DNA of 64,000 nt from the NCBI GenBank assembly GCA_029222685.1, contig JARHVB010000082.1, positions 1,748 to 65,747 of the forward strand. The letters run 5' to 3'. The position numbers and the translations under genes are program-made. The notes below the pieces were generated by a model, which was not told the origin of the DNA, did not search any database, and saw only the letters and a list, made by a program, of their open reading frames with translations. The stretch is from Terripilifer ovatus. Lineage in GTDB: Bacteria; Pseudomonadota; Alphaproteobacteria; Rhizobiales; Beijerinckiaceae. Shown piece by piece: positions 43,327-52,388 of the stretch. Within the stretch, counting starts at the first letter, position 1, and each line of letters starts with the position of its first letter.

Positions 43327-44943
43327 TCAGTATCTTGAGTAGCGAAAATTCTGCTTCGCGACGCATTCGATGAGCGCCGGCGTGCCGGCCCTGGTTGCTG
43401 CGAGCGCTTCTTCGAGCTTCGGAAGGAACTGGTCCGGTGCATCGATCCTGGTCGACCAGGCGCCAAGGCCTTTGGCGACCATGCTGTAATTGCCGGTCAG
43501 ATTTGCGGCTTCGTATTTTTGCACCGCATCGAGCAAGCCGTTCTGCTCGCCCGCCATCACCCCGTTGTTGAAGACGATCGTCAGGATGCCGAGCTTGTTG
43601 CGGACCGCGGTCTCGATATCCATGCCGACCATGCCGATCGACGCGTCGCCCATCAGGTTGATGCAGGTCTTGCCGGGATTTGCGAGCTTCGCGCCCATGA
43701 TCAGGCCGAGGCCGTGGCCAAGCTGCGTGGTCTTGCCCCAGCCAAGATAGCCGCCGGGCTGCACACATTCCCAGAACGTGACCAGTTGCTCGCGCGGACT
43801 TCCCGATTCATGGGTGAGGATCGCAGTCGCCGGATCGATCGTCGATTTAAGGTCGTGGATGATTCGATATTGATTGATCGGCACTTCGTTGGAGGTCAGT
43901 TCCGAACGCCATTCCTCTAGCCATTTGTCCTTCGCCGATCTCACACCGGCGGCGATGTCTTCCGAGGTGCGCCGCTTCGAGCCGATTTCATCGAGAAAGG
44001 CCTGGATGGTCAGCCTGGCATCGCCGAGCACCGCAACGTCGTAGGGAAATTCCTTGTTGAGGTCCGCGGGGTCGTTGGTGCAATGGATGATGCGCTTGCC
44101 GACCGGCACCTGCGGCGCCCAGTGATTGCGCGTCAGACTCGAGCCCATGGCGACGATCAGATCGGCGTTCCTGATGTAGTCGAAGACGGCCTTCGGCGCG
44201 GACACGACGGCGGCGCCAAGCGAAAGCGGATGATTTTCGGGAAACGCGCCTTTGCCGGTGTTGGTCGTCAGCACCGGAATCTGCAAGGCTTCCGCCAGCT
44301 TGACCAGTTCAGCCGTCGCACCGGCGTAAAGCACGCCCTGCCCGGCATGGATGATCGGGCATCTGGCCTTCATCAGAAGTTCGACGGCGCGGCGGATATC
44401 GAGCGCGTCGGGGCCCGAGCGCACAGCACCGACGGGTTTGTAGTCGAGCTCGCCAGGCAGATCGAGATTGCCGATATTGGACGGCAGTTCCAGCAGGACC
44501 GGACCAGGCTTGCCCGAGCGCAGGTTCTGGAAGGCGCGGCGCATGATTTCCGAGACGCGCGCCGGATCATTGATCTCCGCCGTCCATTTGGTGACGGGTT
44601 TGAACACCTGCACCGGATCAAAGGAAGGCGGCGTGAAACTGCGGCCGACGCGATCCCCCGAAATCAGCAGGACGGGAACGTTGTCGCCGAAAACCTGCGC
44701 AGCGCCGGGAAATGTATTCTCCACGCCGGGACCGCCCTGCATCGAGAACACGCCGATCTTCTTTCCGTAAGTCGAGCGGCTGATGCCGTCGGCCAGCCCG
44801 ACGCCGACTCTTTCCTGGCGGCAGACGACGGGCCTGATGTCGACGCGGGCGCAGGCATCGATCAGCGGCTGGCGCGGATAGCAAATGAGATTCTCGACAC
44901 CTTCCTGTTTCAGGATGTGCGCAACGGCATCGACCACTTTCAC
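43327..44943 (-). CDS. Thiamine diphosphate-dependent enzyme (acetolactate synthase/decarboxylase family)
   Basis: A 538-residue ThDP enzyme. The cofactor-activating Glu44 is in CRQERVGVGLADG; the central domain has CPIIHAGQGVLYAG; the diphosphate and magnesium motif is GDASIGMVGMDIETAVRN followed by IVFNNG. The family includes benzoylformate decarboxylase, oxalyl-CoA decarboxylase and acetolactate synthase. Without a regulatory subunit gene and next to a ring-hydroxylating oxygenase, a role as 2-oxo-acid decarboxylase or carboligase in catabolism is more likely than branched-chain amino-acid synthesis. It lies 30 bases after the Rieske gene. Confidence 0.87.
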   Translation of the reverse strand: MKVVDAVAHILKQEGVENLICYPRQPLIDACARVDIRPVVCRQERVGVGLADGISRSTYGKKIGVFSMQGGPGVENTFPGAAQVFGDNVPVLLISGDRVGRSFTPPSFDPVQVFKPVTKWTAEINDPARVSEIMRRAFQNLRSGKPGPVLLELPSNIGNLDLPGELDYKPVGAVRSGPDALDIRRAVELLMKARCPIIHAGQGVLYAGATAELVKLAEALQIPVLTTNTGKGAFPENHPLSLGAAVVSAPKAVFDYIRNADLIVAMGSSLTRNHWAPQVPVGKRIIHCTNDPADLNKEFPYDVAVLGDARLTIQAFLDEIGSKRRTSEDIAAGVRSAKDKWLEEWRSELTSNEVPINQYRIIHDLKSTIDPATAILTHESGSPREQLVTFWECVQPGGYLGWGKTTQLGHGLGLIMGAKLANPGKTCINLMGDASIGMVGMDIETAVRNKLGILTIVFNNGVMAGEQNGLLDAVQKYEAANLTGNYSMVAKGLGAWSTRIDAPDQFLPKLEEALAATRAGTPALIECVAKQNFRYSRY

Positions 44944-44973
44944 GGGCGTTTCCTCTCGAGACTTGTTTGGCGT

Positions 44974-46140
44974 TTATTCGGCCGCTTGCTTCGGCGGCGC
45001 CTTCAGATGGACGGCTTGCTTGAGTTTCTGCCAATGCTTGGTCGGCAGACCTTCGCGCAATGCCTCAAGCTCGCGCAGGAAGATGCGGCGCAGAAAAACG
45101 ACGCCGGCATCGGACGTCGACAGATTTTCCTGCGACCGGTCGAAGATGACGCCCTGGCCGCGGACAGCCACATAGTCCTGCACGCTGATCAGGCCGGGCT
45201 CGCTGACGCCCGAAACATCGCCGGCGAACAAGCGTTCGCTGTGGTGTGCTGGATCGTAGTCGAGATCGTATCTGGACCGCAGTTCTTCGATCTTGTCGGG
45301 ATCGCGCTCGTCGATCGAATACAGCGTGAAACGCATGGTGCTGTGATCGTCGACGGGAACCGGCCAGGCGCTGATATGCGCCCAGGGATCGTCCTTCTCG
45401 GGGCCGGGCGCAACGACGTGGTTGTTGTTGGGAAAGGTCCAGTCGCTGATGCGGACATTGTCTTTCGATCGCGTCGCGATCTGCCGGATGCCGCTGCTGG
45501 TCTCCTCGTAATCGAGATCGGGGATGTTGCCGGCGCCGGTGATGCGCGAGCCGAACTGCCCCACCGCGCCCCAATGGTGCGCAAAATTAAGATGCACCGC
45601 ATCCATCGAGTTTTCGATCTGCTGGAACCAGTTGCAGTCCCACACTTCCTTTTTCGCGAGCACGAGTCGCGCCGGATCGTCGAAGACATCCTTCTTGGGC
45701 AGGTCGAATTCCGGCGCCTCGCCGCTGCCGAGGTAGGCGAACAGAAGCCCGGCGTATTCGCGTACCGGATAGCCGGCGATCCGGATCGGTTTGCTGCGGG
45801 GTTGCTTCTCAGCGGGAATGTCGATACACAGGCCGGTGCCGTCATAGGTCCAGCCGTGGTACATGCACTGGATCTGCTCTTCCTGAACCCAGCCGGTGTG
45901 CAGAACCGAACAGCGATGGGCGCAGCGGCCGGCAACCAGATAGGCTTTCCCGCTGGCGCCGCGATAAATGGTCAGATCCTCGCTGAGCACCCGCAGCGGC
46001 CGCGCCTGGCCGGCCGGCACATCCTGGCTCAACGCAATCGGGTGCCAGAATTTGCGCAGCAACTGCCCCATCGGCGTGTCGGGGGCCGTCTGCGGCAGCA
46101 ACTCTATCCGTTGCGTTCTCGATAGCGGCGTTTCAACCAT
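44974..46140 (-). CDS. Rieske [2Fe-2S] ring-hydroxylating oxygenase, alpha subunit
   Basis: A 388-residue oxygenase. The Rieske ligands are Cys73/His75 in GRCAHRCSVL and Cys92/His95 in QCMYHGWTYDG. The mononuclear iron site follows in NSMDAVHLNFAHH, with His183 and His188 after Asp180. ATG 46140 follows GGAGG; the longer frame would extend into the promoter. No beta subunit, ferredoxin or reductase gene is adjacent, as in the phthalate-4,5-dioxygenase or VanA-type group, which need a separate reductase. First gene of the IclR-controlled operon. Confidence 0.9.
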   Translation of the reverse strand: MVETPLSRTQRIELLPQTAPDTPMGQLLRKFWHPIALSQDVPAGQARPLRVLSEDLTIYRGASGKAYLVAGRCAHRCSVLHTGWVQEEQIQCMYHGWTYDGTGLCIDIPAEKQPRSKPIRIAGYPVREYAGLLFAYLGSGEAPEFDLPKKDVFDDPARLVLAKKEVWDCNWFQQIENSMDAVHLNFAHHWGAVGQFGSRITGAGNIPDLDYEETSSGIRQIATRSKDNVRISDWTFPNNNHVVAPGPEKDDPWAHISAWPVPVDDHSTMRFTLYSIDERDPDKIEELRSRYDLDYDPAHHSERLFAGDVSGVSEPGLISVQDYVAVRGQGVIFDRSQENLSTSDAGVVFLRRIFLRELEALREGLPTKHWQKLKQAVHLKAPPKQAAE

Positions 46141-46200
46141 CCCTGCCTCCAACCGCGCATTCGCCACATCGAAGCGGCTGCGAAGCTCTCTGTTGATTTG

Positions 46201-46232
46201 TCCGTATGTCGGACATATGTTCGTTATACGGA
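46201..46232. promoter_or_regulatory. Nested palindromes in the Rieske/iclR control region
   Basis: TATGTCGGACATA (46205-46217) is a perfect palindrome around one base. It lies inside a wider inverted repeat, TCCGTAT (46201-46207) with ATACGGA (46226-46232). The region is at the expected transcription start of the Rieske operon and upstream of the divergent iclR gene, so it is the best candidate for the IclR binding site. Confidence 0.6.
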
Positions 46233-46259
46233 TAGTATCAACGACTCCGGGGCTGTCAA
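46232..46259 (-). promoter_or_regulatory. Predicted promoter of the Rieske operon
   Basis: On the minus strand TTGACA (46259-46254) and TACTAT (46237-46232) are 16 bases apart. Transcription would start near 46225, inside the nested palindromes. Confidence 0.5.
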
Positions 46260-46325
46260 GATGCACGTTGGAATGGCCACGCGGGAAGGCTATGTCAGGG
46301 CGCGCAAGGCAAAGAAGGTCGAAGA

Positions 46326-47090
46326 GTGTCCCTAGATAGCGAAGATCCGGATTTCGTCTCGGCGTTGGCGCGTGGGCTGACGGTCATCAAGGCTTTCGGC
46401 CAGGGAGCCGATTCCTTGACGCTCAGCGAAGTGGCGCAGCGCACCGATCTTTCCAGAGGCACTGCGCGCCGGCTGCTGTTGACGCTGGAGACGCTCGGCT
46501 ACGTGCGCCAGGACGGCAAGCAGTTCAAACTGTCGCCGAAGATTCTCGAGCTCGGCTACACCTATCTGTCCTCGATCCCGGTCTGGAAGGCGGCACAGCC
46601 GGTCATGCAACAGGTCGTCGACAAGTTGGACCAATCCTGCGCGCTCGGCATGCTCGATGGATATGACGTCGTCTACATCGCGCGCACGCCGCCCAAGCAC
46701 CTGGCCTATCTACCGGTGACGCCGGGCACCCGCATGCCGGCCCACGTCAACGCCATGGGCCAGGTCCTGCTGGCCAACCTCTCGGCTGACGAACTGGATA
46801 TCTATTTCCGGCTCGCGCCGCGCGAACGTCTCACGAAGTTCACGCTTGTCGACGAACAGGAAATCCGCAGGACATTGAAAAAAGTGGCGCGCGACCGCTA
46901 CGCTCTCTCCGACCGGCAGATCCATTCCGGCATCCGCGCCATCGCGGTGCCGATCCCCTCGCTGCATGGACGGCCGGAGTTCTCGCTCAATGCCAGCGCC
47001 GAAGAGAGCCGGGCCTCGCGCAGCGATCTGATCGAAGAATTCCTGCCGATCCTGCGTGCTGCCGCAGACGAACTGTCCAGCGTCCTGTGA
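46326..47090 (+). CDS. IclR-family transcriptional regulator (PcaR/PobR-like)
   Basis: A 254-residue regulator. The N-terminal winged helix reads FVSALARGLTVIKAFGQGAD, then LSEVAQRTDLSRGTARRLLL and GYVRQDGKQFKLSPKILELG. The C-terminal effector domain has YIARTPPKHLAYLPVTPGTRMPAHVNAMGQVLLA and SGIRAIAVPI. The sequence resembles the PcaR/PobR branch, whose members respond to aromatic acids. GTG start at 46326. It is divergent from the Rieske operon, which it most likely controls, by activation or repression. Confidence 0.9.
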   Translation: MSLDSEDPDFVSALARGLTVIKAFGQGADSLTLSEVAQRTDLSRGTARRLLLTLETLGYVRQDGKQFKLSPKILELGYTYLSSIPVWKAAQPVMQQVVDKLDQSCALGMLDGYDVVYIARTPPKHLAYLPVTPGTRMPAHVNAMGQVLLANLSADELDIYFRLAPRERLTKFTLVDEQEIRRTLKKVARDRYALSDRQIHSGIRAIAVPIPSLHGRPEFSLNASAEESRASRSDLIEEFLPILRAAADELSSVL

Positions 47091-47099
47091 CTCCTCCGC

Positions 47100-47114
47100 G
47101 CCGGCTTTGCCGGC
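47100..47114. terminator. Small hairpin between convergent genes
   Basis: GCCGGC (47100-47105), TTT and GCCGGC (47109-47114) form a GC-rich 6-bp stem between the iclR stop (47090) and the CoA ligase stop (47187). There is no T-run, so termination activity is uncertain. Confidence 0.35.
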
Positions 47115-47186
47115 CGGATAGATCAGTTGTCAGGCGTCGTTTTTCTCTTCCTCGGCCATCGCTTGCATCCGTCGAGGCCGACGTCC

Positions 47187-48731
47187 CTACCTGCCGGCTT
47201 TTGCCGCTTCCAGAAGCTCGTGCAGGAGTTCGCGCTTGAGTATTTTTCCATAAGCGTTTTTCGGCAGGCTCGGCCGCAGGTAGTAGCGCCGGGGCCGTTT
47301 GAAGCGCGCGATATTCGCCAGGCAAAGCGCATCAAGTTCGGCCTCCAAACCAAGCGTCTCCTGCTCGATCGCGACAAAGGCTGCGACGCTTTCGCCCCAT
47401 TCGGCATCCGGCACGCCGAGCACGGCGGCCTCGATCACCAGGGGATGCTGCAGCAGAACGTTCTCGATCTCGACCGGATAGATATTCGAGCCGGCGCTGA
47501 TGATCGTCTCCTTGCTGCGCCCGACAAGATGCAGACGCCCCGCCGCGTCGATGCGGCCAAGATCGCCGGTCAGTAACCAGCCGTCCTGCAGCGCCGCGCG
47601 CGTGCCTGTCTCGTTGTGCCAGTAGCCGAGAAAACACGCCGGGCTTCGCACGGAAATCTCGCCGGTCGCCCCTGCGCTCAGGACCTTTCCATCCGCGTCA
47701 CGGATCTGCAGCTCGGTGCCCAGAAACGGCATGCCGACACTCTGCAGGCTCGTCTCGTCATGGCCGGCAAGCGCCGCGGTGAAGCGCTCGCGCGACAGCG
47801 ACGTGATCGTCATCGGGCATTCGCCCTGGCCGTAGATCTGCGCAAAGACCGGACCAAAATGATCGCCCGCCTTTTGCAGATCCGCCAGATAGAGCGGTCC
47901 GCCGCCATAGATCATGCAGCGCAGGTGGCGCGCATCGACCTTGCGGGCGATGGCATGATCCGTCAGCCGCCGCATCATGGTCGGCGCGACAAAGGCGGAG
48001 ACCTCCTGCCAGTGCGGCAGGAGATCGAAGAACTCGGCCTCATCGAAACTGCCCGATTGCGGGACGACCAACACACCACCCATGGCCAGAAACGGCAGCG
48101 TGTAGAAGCCCGAGCCATGCGACATCGGCGCAAGATGGATCAGCGTTGCCTGCGGCGCGATGGAATCGACATCGCTGAGATAACCTTGCGCCATGGCATA
48201 GAGATTGCCGTGGCTGATCATCGCGCCTTTGGGAAAGCCCGTCGTGCCGCTGGTGTAGAAGAGCCAGGCCAGATCCTGCGCGTCGGCCGTCTCCAAGGAT
48301 TGGGATGGCGGAGCCGTCCGCAGGGCGTCATGCTCCGCCGATCCGACGGCGATGATGTGGTGGAGGCCTGTTACCTCGCCGTCGAGCTGCGTAAGCACTG
48401 CCGCCGTGTCGTGATTGACGAAGACGAGGGCCGCGCCACTGTCTGCCAGAATGTGCGCGACTTCCTTGCGGTGAAGTTTCGCATTGATGGGAACGACAAC
48501 GGCGCCAATCCACCAGGCCGCGAATTTCAAGGCGACGTAATGGGGATCATTGGTCATGACAAAGGCGATGCGATCGCCTTTCCGCAGGCCCATCCGCTTC
48601 AGCCCGCCGGCGATCCTGCGAACCTGATCGAGCAGCCCGTCATAAGTCAGATGAACATCCAGCCCATGCGCAACCGCGCTGGCCGCTCCATAGAAGTTGG
48701 CGCTGCGGGGAAGGATCGCGGCAATGTTCAT
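47187..48731 (-). CDS. Acyl/aryl-CoA synthetase (AMP-forming ligase family)
   Basis: A 514-residue ANL-family ligase. Core motifs: YTSGTTGFPKGA (ATP binding), YGQGECPM (A5-like), DGWLLTGDLGRID (A8-like region) and LPKNAYGKILKREL with the catalytic lysine near the C-terminus. It adenylates a carboxylic acid and makes its CoA thioester in the cytoplasm. Last gene of the TRAP operon, 15 bases after the cupin gene, so it probably activates the acid brought in by the TRAP importer. Confidence 0.9.
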   Translation of the reverse strand: MNIAAILPRSANFYGAASAVAHGLDVHLTYDGLLDQVRRIAGGLKRMGLRKGDRIAFVMTNDPHYVALKFAAWWIGAVVVPINAKLHRKEVAHILADSGAALVFVNHDTAAVLTQLDGEVTGLHHIIAVGSAEHDALRTAPPSQSLETADAQDLAWLFYTSGTTGFPKGAMISHGNLYAMAQGYLSDVDSIAPQATLIHLAPMSHGSGFYTLPFLAMGGVLVVPQSGSFDEAEFFDLLPHWQEVSAFVAPTMMRRLTDHAIARKVDARHLRCMIYGGGPLYLADLQKAGDHFGPVFAQIYGQGECPMTITSLSRERFTAALAGHDETSLQSVGMPFLGTELQIRDADGKVLSAGATGEISVRSPACFLGYWHNETGTRAALQDGWLLTGDLGRIDAAGRLHLVGRSKETIISAGSNIYPVEIENVLLQHPLVIEAAVLGVPDAEWGESVAAFVAIEQETLGLEAELDALCLANIARFKRPRRYYLRPSLPKNAYGKILKRELLHELLEAAKAGR

Positions 48732-48746
48732 ATCGCGGTCTCGGCC

Positions 48747-49277
48747 TCAGACGGGATCGGCACCGACAAGCACCACGCCGATGATGCAGACTTCGTTTCC
48801 GCGCACGCTCCAGGAGTGCATGGTACCACGCTGGATGAAGACGTCGCCTGGTTTGAGCAGAACCTCGCCTGTATCGACGATGGCGTAGATCTCGCCCTTC
48901 AGCACGACGATGAAATCGATTGTCGCAGTCTTGTGCTGCATCGGATCGGAAGAGGTATGATCGGGCGCATGTCCGGCGCCGATCGACTCGAAAGCCGTCC
49001 GCGCATTGGATGAGTTGCGCCAGACGTGGTCGGGCGGAAATTCGACAATGCGAAACAGCGCGCCCGTCTTCGGCGGTTCAAGCCGTACAGGCCGGACGAC
49101 CGCGTCGGCATTGCCGCGATTGTCTGCCGGCGCGCTCACCGTTTCCCACAGGTCAGTGAGGGCGACGCCGGGCATGGATTCCATTTCCTTCACATTCTCG
49201 GCGAGGCCGTCCGAGATGATGGTCGAGCGGCCCTGTTCATCATGACCGGTGACGACGCGGCGAACTCTCCAGACCAT
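48747..49277 (-). CDS. Cupin domain protein, copy 2 of 3 paralogues
   Basis: A 176-residue cupin with the same layout as the other two: RRVVTGHDEQGRSTIISDG, FRIVEFPPDH, HKTATIDFIVVLKGEIYAIVDTG and KPGDVFIQRGTMHSWSVRG, where the motif-2 histidine is kept but the usual Asn is Val-Arg. ATG 49277 follows AGGAGA. It lies between the TRAP large permease (21 bases) and the CoA ligase (15 bases). Function unknown. Confidence 0.87.
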   Translation of the reverse strand: MVWRVRRVVTGHDEQGRSTIISDGLAENVKEMESMPGVALTDLWETVSAPADNRGNADAVVRPVRLEPPKTGALFRIVEFPPDHVWRNSSNARTAFESIGAGHAPDHTSSDPMQHKTATIDFIVVLKGEIYAIVDTGEVLLKPGDVFIQRGTMHSWSVRGNEVCIIGVVLVGADPV

Positions 49278-49298
49278 GCAATTCTCCTGCTTTAGCTT

Positions 49299-50609
49299 CT
49301 AGATGAAAGCGGTTGCGAGCTTCGGAAAGACGAAGACCAGCGCCAGAATGACGGCCATCATCAGGGCAAAGGGAGCTGCCCCTCGAAAAATGTCGCCCAG
49401 ACTGATGTCGCTGTTGGGACCGAGGGTCGATTTGATGACATAGACCGCGATGCCGAAGGGCGGCGTCAGCAGGCCAATCTCGACGCCCAGAACCGTGAGC
49501 ACGCCAACCCAGATCAGATCGACATTCGCGGCAATCAGGACCGGCAGAATGACGGGCAAGGTCAGCAGCATGATCGATGCGCTGTCGAGAATGGTGCCAA
49601 GCAGCAGAAGCACAAGGATATAGAGCAGCAGAACGACGGTGATGCCGAAGTTCGATTCCACCACCGCGCTGGAAAGCATCGACGGAAAGCCGGAGAGCGC
49701 CAGCATCCGCGAATAGACGCTCGCACCGATGATCAGAATGCAGATCGAGGATGTCGTGTGCCCCGTTTCCACCATCACCTGCCAGAACGAACGCCAGGTC
49801 AGGCGCCGCTTCACCAGCGCGATGATCAGCGCGCCCGCGGCGCCGGCAGCGCCCGCCTCTGTCGGCGTGAAGAAGCCGCCGTAAATGCCGCCGAGGACAA
49901 GGGCAACGAGAATGACGATCGGCAAGATTTTCGAGGCGATTTCCGACCACGGCATTTTCGTCTCGTCATCGATGGAATATTTCACGTCTCCAAGAAACGA
50001 CGGATTCAAATGGCCGATGACGATGATCGCGGCTGAGTAAAGAAGCGTCAGCAAAATGCCGGGAATGACGCCGGCGAGGAAAAGCGCCCCGACGGATTGT
50101 TCTGTGAGAACCCCGTAGATGATGAACAACAGGCTCGGCGGAATGAGCATGCCAAGCACGGACGAGCCGGCGACCACGCCGACGGCGAAACGCGGCGAAT
50201 AGCCGTGGCGCAGCATTTCCGGCACGGCGACCTTGGTGAAGATTGCGGCTGAAGCGATGGATATGCCGGTGATGGCGGCGAAGACTGCATTGGCCGCAAC
50301 AGTCGCGACGCCAAGGCCGCCAGTGATGCGCCGGAAGATCTGGTTGGCGACGGAAAACGTATCGCGGCCGATGCCGGCCGCGCTGACAAGCAATCCCATC
50401 AGGACGAACAAAGGGACGACGCCGAACAGATAGTCGGAAATCGCATCCTTGAAGGCGAGTGACAGCATATTGCCGGCGATGGTGAAGTCGCGAAGCATCC
50501 CGATGCTGACGAAGGATATCAATGCAAGGGCGACGGCCACATGCATGCCGGCGTAGATCAGCACCAGCATGGCGAGGATCGACGCCATGGCTATCTCGAT
50601 ACCGCTCAT
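49299..50609 (-). CDS. TRAP transporter large permease (DctM-like)
   Basis: A 436-residue membrane protein with about twelve helices. Family features are SPRFAVGVVAGSSVLGMLIPPSLLFIIYG, FFTPTEAGAAGAAGALIIAL and the C-terminal LTPPFGIAVYVIKS. ATG 50609 begins MSGIEIAMASILAMLVLIYAG and lies one base after the stop of the small permease gene, so it is preferred to the upstream in-frame start. It forms the transport channel with the small subunit, fed by the binding protein, driven by ion gradients. Confidence 0.92.
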   Translation of the reverse strand: MSGIEIAMASILAMLVLIYAGMHVAVALALISFVSIGMLRDFTIAGNMLSLAFKDAISDYLFGVVPLFVLMGLLVSAAGIGRDTFSVANQIFRRITGGLGVATVAANAVFAAITGISIASAAIFTKVAVPEMLRHGYSPRFAVGVVAGSSVLGMLIPPSLLFIIYGVLTEQSVGALFLAGVIPGILLTLLYSAAIIVIGHLNPSFLGDVKYSIDDETKMPWSEIASKILPIVILVALVLGGIYGGFFTPTEAGAAGAAGALIIALVKRRLTWRSFWQVMVETGHTTSSICILIIGASVYSRMLALSGFPSMLSSAVVESNFGITVVLLLYILVLLLLGTILDSASIMLLTLPVILPVLIAANVDLIWVGVLTVLGVEIGLLTPPFGIAVYVIKSTLGPNSDISLGDIFRGAAPFALMMAVILALVFVFPKLATAFI

Positions 50610-50610
50610 G

Positions 50611-51192
50611 TCAAGTGCCTTCGCGGGCTGGTGTTTTCGACGTTGCGCCGAAAGACGCAATGGCTCCGACAAGGAACTGGATCGCCGTAAACACGACGCC
50701 GATGAGGACGATCAGAAACAAGGGCCATTTCGGCGCGGTGAAGAAGCCCGGATTGCCGATAAAATTATGGGCGGGGTCGTTGAAGGCGTCGAGAAAACTC
50801 GGAACCATCCGCCAGGCGACGATCGAGAAAATGGTCGCGCCGACAAGATCGAACAGGCCGACCAGCGCATGATGAAGGCGTGGGCGGGAGCGGGCTAAAG
50901 CGCCGAGCAGAACATCGGTGCGCGTCAGCGAACCGATCCGCAACGTGTGCGCGAGTTGCAGGAATACGATGCCAACGATCGAATAGGCGGCGATTTCGGG
51001 GACGCCGGCGATGGGTTTCGACAGGGCGGCCCGGCCGATGATATCGGCATTGATGAGAACCATGAGGATCATGATCCACACGGTTCCCAAGGCGTTCAGG
51101 CCGCCGACGATGCGCCCGAACAGGCCGGCGGACGGCTCGTGATCGGGGACGCCGACGCCGGCGAGATTTTCCACTGTACCGGGATTTTCCAT
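50611..51192 (-). CDS. TRAP transporter small permease (DctQ-like)
   Basis: A 193-residue protein with four membrane helices: GTVWIMILMVLINADIIGRA and GVPEIAAYSIVGIVFLQLAHTLR are typical DctQ segments. The start is placed at ATG 51192 (MENPGTVENL), since upstream sequence in the frame overlaps nothing useful and looks non-coding. It is the middle gene of a complete DctP-DctQ-DctM set. Confidence 0.87.
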   Translation of the reverse strand: MENPGTVENLAGVGVPDHEPSAGLFGRIVGGLNALGTVWIMILMVLINADIIGRAALSKPIAGVPEIAAYSIVGIVFLQLAHTLRIGSLTRTDVLLGALARSRPRLHHALVGLFDLVGATIFSIVAWRMVPSFLDAFNDPAHNFIGNPGFFTAPKWPLFLIVLIGVVFTAIQFLVGAIASFGATSKTPAREGT

Positions 51193-51238
51193 TGATCGTC
51201 CGCTATCTCTTGGAAGGAGGCGCACGTCTTCCGCAAGC

Positions 51239-52312
51239 CTATTTGGCGAGATAATCGCGCTCGAATTTGAAGCCCGAGCTTGCAAGCGACTTCTGATAGG
51301 CATCCAGGACCTTCATGGCCGGTTCGCTACGCGCATCAGCGGCCGCAGCCCATTCGGTCGTCGGATTCGGCATGGCCGCAATCCACTTGCTGCGCTCTGC
51401 CGCAGGCAATTCGACGACCGAGCCGCCCGCCTTCTTGTGGGCCTCGATAGACGCCTGGTAACGCGACGCCTGTTCAGCCAGATAGGCTTCGGAATAGGCG
51501 GCGGCCGCTTTCTTGAACGCAGCCTTTGTCGCGTCGGAGAACTTGTCCCACTTCGACTTGGTGACGCCGAGGCCGCCGATGTACATGGCGCCGAAATGCA
51601 CCTCGTTCCAGAATGGCGCGACTTCATAGAGCTTCGCCGGAACGCCGGCTGTCATCCAGCCGATGTAGCCGCTGTAAATGCCGGTCTTGATGTCGTTATA
51701 GAAGCTGACGAAGCTGCCCTGTACGCCGACGGCATTGGTGCTGCGCAGCCAGGCCAGATTGGGGCCGGCGCCGCCGAGTTTGACGCCTTGAAGATCGGCA
51801 AGCTTTTCGATCTTCTTCGCCGCACCGATGTTGTAGTCGTCGATCGATATGCCGCCGCCGATATAGACCACGCCGGTGGCTTTTTCGACGCTGGCAAGGG
51901 CGCCGGTGGAGATCAGCGCGTCTTCGACCGACTTCGTCACCTGCCGCGCATCGACCGGGCCGAAAGGCATGGCATAGGTGACATTCAAAAGGCCGAATTT
52001 GGCCGGGTTGAAGACGCCCATCATCTGGCCGACATCCATAATGCCGCTCTGAAAGGCATCGACTTCGCTGCCCAGTTTGACGATCGTCCCGCCATAGCCT
52101 TGCGACCAGTCGATCTTGATCTCTCCGGTCTTGGCGAGTTCGGCATCGAGCACCGGGATGAACGTGTCCTTGAGGTGTTTCACCCACAAGAAGACGATGG
52201 GATGGCCCGCGGCGATGGTGAGACGCATGGTCTCCGCCGCCTGAACCGGCGCTGCCGGCGCCGCAAGTACGAACAACCCTAAGCCGGCAACGAGGCTTGC
52301 GATCTTCTTCAT
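51239..52312 (-). CDS. TRAP transporter substrate-binding protein (DctP-like)
   Basis: A 357-residue periplasmic protein with a signal peptide ending PVQAAE. Mature features: MRLTIAAGHPIVFLWVKHLKDTF, then VDAFQSGIMDVGQMMGVFNP, KLADLQGVKLGGAGPNLAWL and SFYNDIKTGIYSGYIGW, which fit DctP-type proteins with the carboxylate-binding Arg replaced or shifted. ATG 52312 follows GGGGGAACG. First gene of the leftward TRAP operon, divergent from a TetR gene. Substrates of the family are mostly organic acids. Confidence 0.9.
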   Translation of the reverse strand: MKKIASLVAGLGLFVLAAPAAPVQAAETMRLTIAAGHPIVFLWVKHLKDTFIPVLDAELAKTGEIKIDWSQGYGGTIVKLGSEVDAFQSGIMDVGQMMGVFNPAKFGLLNVTYAMPFGPVDARQVTKSVEDALISTGALASVEKATGVVYIGGGISIDDYNIGAAKKIEKLADLQGVKLGGAGPNLAWLRSTNAVGVQGSFVSFYNDIKTGIYSGYIGWMTAGVPAKLYEVAPFWNEVHFGAMYIGGLGVTKSKWDKFSDATKAAFKKAAAAYSEAYLAEQASRYQASIEAHKKAGGSVVELPAAERSKWIAAMPNPTTEWAAAADARSEPAMKVLDAYQKSLASSGFKFERDYLAK

Positions 52313-52388
52313 ACGTTCCCCCCTCTGAGACTATCCCTCACCGGGTGTCCGCCCCGATCCAGGGTCACCATAGACGCGATAAAACGAG

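Noticed and set aside
44083..46125. 680-codon plus-strand frame across the TPP enzyme and Rieske genes
   Set aside because: It is antisense to two genes with complete catalytic motifs, spans their gap and has no recognisable domain.
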